NCBI RefSeq assembly: GCF_000772045.1
Contig: NZ_CP009754.1
Span: 496,001 to 560,000, forward strand
Reading direction: 5' to 3'
From: Streptomyces sp. CCM_MD2014
GTDB taxonomy: Bacteria > Actinomycetota > Actinomycetes > Streptomycetales > Streptomycetaceae
Length of the DNA stretch: 64,000 nt
Position numbers and translations under genes: made by a program. Under the pieces are notes generated by a model. It ran no database searches. It saw nothing but the letters and a program-made list of their open reading frames with translations, and had not been told where the DNA came from. Shown one piece after another: positions 60,331 to 64,000 of this stretch. Position 1 is the stretch's first letter. The number at the start of each line of letters is the position of its first letter.

Positions 60331-61272
60331 ATGAACACCATGCGCGCCATCAGCCAGGACGTACTCGGCGGTCCCGAGGTCCTGAAGGAAGTACGGCTCG
60401 AGCGCCCCGAGCCGCGCCCGAACGAGGTACTGGTCCGGGTGCGTGCGGCCGGCGTGAACCCGACCGACTGGAAGCACCGGGCGACCGGCGGCTTCCTGGG
60501 CGAGCCGCCCTTCGTCCTGGGCTGGGACGTGTCGGGCGTGGTGGAGTCGGTGGGGATCGGCGTCGCCGCGTTCCGGCCCGGCGACGAGGTCTTCGGCATG
60601 CTGTCCTACCCCTTCGGCCACGGCTCCCACGCGGAGTACGTCACCGCCCCGGCGCGCACCTTCACGCACAAGCCGGCCGGGATCGACCACGTTCAGTCGG
60701 GCGCGCTCCCGCTGGTGTCGCTGACGGCGTGGCAGGCCCTGGTGGAGCGGGCGGACGTGCAGCCGGGGCAGCGGGTGCTCGTCCACGCGGCGGCCGGCGG
60801 CGTGGGCCATGTGGCGGTGCAGATCGCCAAGGCCCGGGGCGCCCATGTGATCGGTACCGCCAGTGCGGGCAAGCACGAGTTCCTGCGCTCGCTCGGGGCG
60901 GACGAGGCCGTGGACTACCGGGAGACGGACTTCGCCGAGGCCGTGAAGGACGTCGACGTCGTCCTGGACACCATCGGCGGCGACACGTCCCTGCGGTCCC
61001 TGCGGGTACTGCGTCCGGGCGGCGTGGTGGTGTCGATCCTGCCGGTCGGGTCGGACGACTTCTTCGAGGAGGCCGACCGGCTGGGCGTACGGGCGGTGCG
61101 GATGCTGGTGGACGCCGACCGGGCGGACATGAAGGAGATCGCCCGTCTGGTCGAGTCGGGGAAGCTGCGGGCCGAGATCGCGGGGACGTTCCCGCTGGCG
61201 GAGGCGGCGCGGGCGCACGAGCAGGGCGAGACCGGTCGCACGACGGGCAAGCTCGTCCTCGTGGTCGACTGA
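60331..61272 (+). CDS. Zeta-crystallin-type NADPH quinone oxidoreductase
   Basis: 313 residues, MDR family without zinc: [52 protein letters not shown] (NADPH loop AxxGGVG) and LDTIGGDTSLRSLRVLRPGGVVVSI. No Cys/His zinc set at GHE. Reduces quinones or enones with NADPH. Single gene after a divergent PPOX gene (175 bp gap). Confidence 0.9.
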   Translation: MNTMRAISQDVLGGPEVLKEVRLERPEPRPNEVLVRVRAAGVNPTDWKHRATGGFLGEPPFVLGWDVSGVVESVGIGVAAFRPGDEVFGMLSYPFGHGSHAEYVTAPARTFTHKPAGIDHVQSGALPLVSLTAWQALVERADVQPGQRVLVHAAAGGVGHVAVQIAKARGAHVIGTASAGKHEFLRSLGADEAVDYRETDFAEAVKDVDVVLDTIGGDTSLRSLRVLRPGGVVVSILPVGSDDFFEEADRLGVRAVRMLVDADRADMKEIARLVESGKLRAEIAGTFPLAEAARAHEQGETGRTTGKLVLVVD

Positions 61273-61469
61273 GTGATGCGACCGGGTGGTCGGCCGGCGC
61301 CGTCTCCCCGGCTCGGCGGCGACCCGTCGGGGCGGCTGTGAGATTTCGATGACATATGTCAATCGAACATGCTCAAGTTCGCTCGATCGGGGTAACTTTC
61401 CGAGCGGACTGGGTAGTTGAGCCCCCGGAAGCAGGCCCAGGAGGCCGGGACAGGCTGGAGGCAAGGTTC

Positions 61470-61856
61470 GTGCGGCAGGAATCGGCGTCGCCCACCCGGC
61501 ACCTCCGTGTGCGCCATCACCGGGGGCACACGGTGCTGGAGTTCCGGGGCGAGATCGACATCGCCTCGGCGGCGGAGATCACCCCGCACCTCGACCGGGA
61601 GACCCGGCGTCCCGGCGCCCGGGTGGTCGTGGACCTCGGCGGCATCGAGTTCTTCGACTGCTCCGGGCTGCGCCTGCTGTACCGGGCCCGCAGTCAGGTA
61701 CTCGAACAGAACGGGCAGCTGCACCTGGTGTGCGCCCACCCGCTGACCCTGCGCATGCTGCGGATCACCGGCCTGGGGCGGCTGCTGCCGCCCTCGCCGA
61801 CCCTGGACGAGGCCCTCGGCGTCACCCGGCCGGCGGGGCGTCGAACAGGGCACTGA
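61470..61856 (+). CDS. STAS-domain anti-sigma factor antagonist
   Basis: 128 residues from GTG 61470, chosen since GGAGGC lies 7 bases upstream; an ATG at 61356 extends the frame with no SD. STAS motif: TVLEFRGEIDIASAAEITPHLDRE and VVDLGGIEFFDCSGLRLLYRAR with the phosphoryl-acceptor S65 (DCSGL). In partner switching it binds an anti-sigma kinase when dephosphorylated; the two SpoIIE/HATPase proteins of this window are possible partners. It overlaps the convergent Prs gene by 35 bp. Confidence 0.85.
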   Translation: MRQESASPTRHLRVRHHRGHTVLEFRGEIDIASAAEITPHLDRETRRPGARVVVDLGGIEFFDCSGLRLLYRARSQVLEQNGQLHLVCAHPLTLRMLRITGLGRLLPPSPTLDEALGVTRPAGRRTGH

Positions 61857-62775
61857 CCGACTCGCCGTTGTGGATGCGGCGCACCGCCTCCGCGAGCGCC
61901 GGTGCGATGGACAGGATCCGCAGCTTGTCCGTGTGGTCGTCCACCGGCACCGGCACGGTGTTGGTGCACACGATCTCCAGCACGTCCGGCTGCTCGCTGA
62001 GCCGCCCCAGCGCACCGGCCGCGAACAGCCCGTGCGTACAGGCGACGCGGATGGTGCGCGGGCCCGTCTCCCGCAGCCGGTCGAGCAGCTCCAGCACGGT
62101 GCTGCCCTTGGCGATCTCGTCGTCCAGCACGATGACGTCCCGGCCCGTGACGTCCCCGATCACCGAGCTGATGCTGACCCGGTCGTCCGCGTACCGCTGC
62201 TTCGCCCCGGCCGCCACCTGGGCGCCGAGCATCCGGGCGAACGCGGCGGCCTCCTTGGCGTTGCCCAGGTCCGGCGAGACGACGGTGGCGCGGGAGAGGT
62301 CGTACTGCCTGAAGTGCGCGGCGAGTTCCCGCAGCGCGTGCAGGTGGTCGACCGGGACGGAGAAGAAGCCGTGCACCTGGGGCGAGTGCAGGGTCATGGC
62401 GAGCACCCGGCTCGCTCCCGCCGCCACCAGCAGGTCGGCCACCAGGCGCCCGCCCAGCGAGATGCGCGGGGCGTCCTTCTTGTCGGAGCGGGCGTAGGAG
62501 TAGTGCGGCATGACCACGGTGATGCGGCCGGCCGACGCCCCGCGGGCCGCGTCGCACATCATCAGCAGCTCGACCAGGTGCTCCTGGACCGGCTTGACCA
62601 GCGGCTGGACGAGGAAGACGTCCCGCTCGCGGCAGTTGGCCATCAGCTGCACCTCGAGGCAGTCGTTGGCGAACCGGCTCACCCGGGTGGGGCTGAGCGG
62701 CACGCCCAGCTGGGCGCAGACCTCCTCGGCCAGCTCGGGATGGGCACTACCGCTGAACACGGCGATGTCTCGCAC
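61822..62775 (-). CDS. prs: Ribose-phosphate pyrophosphokinase
   Basis: 317 residues from GTG 62775. PRPP synthetase motifs: FSGSAHPELAEEV, RFANDCLEVQ, the flexible ARSDKKDAPR loop (about 95-104), MTLHSPQVHGFF, and the PRPP loop VIVLDDEIAKGSTVLE (about 217-229). Normal Prs reads RQDRK and DDMIDTGGT here; the AKGST loop and KKDAPR indicate a diverged paralogue (class II-like), so activity or regulation may differ. Makes PRPP from ribose 5-phosphate and ATP. Convergent with the STAS gene. Confidence 0.87.
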   Translation of the reverse strand: MRDIAVFSGSAHPELAEEVCAQLGVPLSPTRVSRFANDCLEVQLMANCRERDVFLVQPLVKPVQEHLVELLMMCDAARGASAGRITVVMPHYSYARSDKKDAPRISLGGRLVADLLVAAGASRVLAMTLHSPQVHGFFSVPVDHLHALRELAAHFRQYDLSRATVVSPDLGNAKEAAAFARMLGAQVAAGAKQRYADDRVSISSVIGDVTGRDVIVLDDEIAKGSTVLELLDRLRETGPRTIRVACTHGLFAAGALGRLSEQPDVLEIVCTNTVPVPVDDHTDKLRILSIAPALAEAVRRIHNGESVSALFDAPPAG

Positions 62776-62977
62776 GGACCGCTCCTCGCGTGATCCTGTC
62801 CGGCCGGGAGCCCCAGCTTACGGAAATCCCGTTGCGCCGCGCCCGGGGCCCGGGGTCATGATGGCGCCGTCCGTGCTCCCTCCATGCCCCTCACGTCAGG
62901 AATCCCCAGCATGCGCCGACTCCTCGGAATCCCCCAGCGCCCCTTCCGGCCCACGGCTTTCGAGGACTCCTGCACGC

Positions 62978-64000
62978 ATGCGTACCCTGAACATCGGCAT
63001 TCTGGCCCACGTCGACGCCGGTAAGACCAGCCTCACCGAGCGGCTCCTGTTCGACCACGGGGCCGTCGACCGGCTCGGCAGCGTCGACGCCGGCGACACC
63101 GTCACCGACGACGGCGGCATCGAGCGCCGCCGCGGCATCACCATCCGTTCCGCCGTCGCGTGCTTCACCGTCGGCGACACACGCGTCAACCTGATCGACA
63201 CCCCGGGACACTCCGACTTCGTGGCCGAGGTCGAGCGCGCTCTGGAGGTGCTCGACGGCGCGGTGCTGCTGCTGTCCGCCGTCGAGGGCGTACAGGCGCG
63301 GACCCGCGTCCTCATGCGCACCCTGCGGCGGCTGCGGCTGCCCACGCTCGTGTTCGTCAACAAGATCGACCGGGCCGGCGCACGCACCGACAACCTGCTC
63401 GACGACGTCCGGCGCCTGCTGACACCGCACGTCGCGCCGCTGACCGAGGTGGCGGGTGCCGGTACCGCGCACGCCCGGGTCACCCGCCGCCCGCCCGACG
63501 GCCGGACGGCGGAGGCGCTCGCCGAGGTCGACCCGGACGTCCTGGCCGCGCTGGTCGACGGCCCCGAGCCGACCGCGCGGGACCTGGCCGCCGCCCTGTG
63601 CGCCCGTACCGCCGACGGCTCGTTCCACCCGCTCTTCCACGGCTCCGCGCTCGGCGGCCAGGGCGTCGCGGAACTGGTCGAGGGCCTGGTGACGCTGGTC
63701 CCGGCCGCACCCGGCGGGACGGCGGCCGGGCCCCTGGAGCCGCGCGGCACGGTCTTCGCGGTACGCCCCGGGCCCGCCGGCGAGCGCAGGGCCTACCTCA
63801 GGCTGTACGCCGGTGAGGTGCGCCCGCGCCGACGGCTCACCTTCCTGCGGCGGGAGGCCGACGGGCGGACCACCGAGGTGTCCGGCCGGGTGACCCGCCT
63901 CGACGTGGTCGGCGGGGACGCCACGCTCACCGCCGGGAACATCGCCGCGCTCACCGTTCCCGGGGGCCTGCGCGTCGGCGACCGGCTCGGTGAACCGGCG
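62978..64000 (+). CDS. Tetracycline-resistance ribosomal protection protein, OtrA/TetM-like (3' truncated)
   Basis: The first 341 residues from ATG 62978; the frame stays open to the window end (full-length family about 640). G-domain motifs: HVDAGKTS (11-18), ITIRSAVACF (switch), DTPGHSDF, NKIDRAGA. Domain 2 starts near 245. High likeness to OtrA (LNIGILAHVDAGKTSLTERLL, VNLIDTPGHSDFVAEVERALEVLDGAVLLLSAVEGVQ). It hydrolyses GTP on the ribosome to release tetracycline; EF-G itself is excluded by the short switch region and domain spacing. May be a self-resistance or accessory copy. Confidence 0.88.
   Translation, partial: MRTLNIGILAHVDAGKTSLTERLLFDHGAVDRLGSVDAGDTVTDDGGIERRRGITIRSAVACFTVGDTRVNLIDTPGHSDFVAEVERALEVLDGAVLLLSAVEGVQARTRVLMRTLRRLRLPTLVFVNKIDRAGARTDNLLDDVRRLLTPHVAPLTEVAGAGTAHARVTRRPPDGRTAEALAEVDPDVLAALVDGPEPTARDLAAALCARTADGSFHPLFHGSALGGQGVAELVEGLVTLVPAAPGGTAAGPLEPRGTVFAVRPGPAGERRAYLRLYAGEVRPRRRLTFLRREADGRTTEVSGRVTRLDVVGGDATLTAGNIAALTVPGGLRVGDRLGEPA

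Noticed and set aside
62891..63750. Minus-strand frames at the right edge
   Set aside because: They are antisense to a clear translation-GTPase sequence with intact G motifs.
1..64000. tRNA, rRNA, insertion sequences or prophage genes
   Set aside because: No cloverleaf-like arms, rRNA motifs, transposase or integrase motifs were seen; short RNAs could still be missed by eye.

Overview
The window is a GC-rich, gene-dense chromosome segment of a Streptomyces, most likely from the S. coelicolor / S. lividans group. Signs are: frequent GTG starts; mycothiol-type formaldehyde dehydrogenase; F420-type PPOX/DDN proteins; an SSI-family protease inhibitor; a CYP105D-type P450 with its 3Fe-4S ferredoxin; two SpoIIE/HATPase regulators; a perfect CebR box; and many TetR operators. 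The content (secreted hydrolases, regulators, an orphan exporter, paralogues of core genes) suits a chromosome arm. No tRNA, rRNA, IS element, phage gene or CRISPR array was seen. Both edges cut genes: an RpiR-type regulator on the left and a tetracycline ribosomal-protection GTPase on the right.

Layout. 1-7.5 kb: RpiR fragment, small conserved protein, flavin-reductase-like protein, an ATP-grasp ligase divergent from a TetR whose putative operators flank its own gene and precede a zinc-ribbon/OB protein, PPOX protein, MalY-type lyase, membrane-anchored S1 protease. 7.5-15 kb: L,D-transpeptidase, two SDRs, mscR with a coupled metallo-beta-lactamase (formaldehyde detoxification), ABC exporter. 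15-20 kb: SnoaL protein, ECF sigma factor with a CU044_5270-type membrane partner, divergent from a second ctaD coupled to a tiny membrane protein. 20-25 kb: TetR/secreted beta-propeller pair with a shared operator, metallophosphoesterase/isochorismatase-like pair around a 48-bp near-palindrome, rfbB, CBS protein. 25-29.5 kb: PAS/GAF/SpoIIE/HATPase regulator and a second S1 protease.

29.9-36.1 kb is the most striking block: a 71-residue double-glycine peptide with a cysteine-free, glycine/valine-rich core, a strong terminator, then HlyD-like adaptor, C39-peptidase ABC transporter and a second ABC protein. This is a complete NHLM/NHLP-type peptide export cassette without any visible modification enzyme. 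Directly downstream are a Ppx/GppA-like protein, an acidic 59-residue protein, and a likely operon of a diiron heme-oxygenase-like oxidase, a HemK-type methyltransferase and a CDGSH iron-sulfur protein, followed by the SSI-type inhibitor.

40-49 kb: FMN 2-hydroxyacid oxidase; a sigma-like/zinc-finger/TM/ricin-lectin fusion; GH9 cellulase under a CebR box; GH2 Tat-exported beta-galactosidase. 49-64 kb: second SpoIIE regulator, DUF4232 lipoprotein, aldo/keto reductase, flavoprotein, ferredoxin-P450 pair with a palindromic operator, DDN-type protein, CDF transporter, Xi-class GST, DUF4235 protein, VOC and PPOX proteins, quinone oxidoreductase, STAS protein, Prs paralogue and the truncated tetracycline-resistance gene. 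Coordinates of starts were chosen by Shine-Dalgarno spacing where several were possible.
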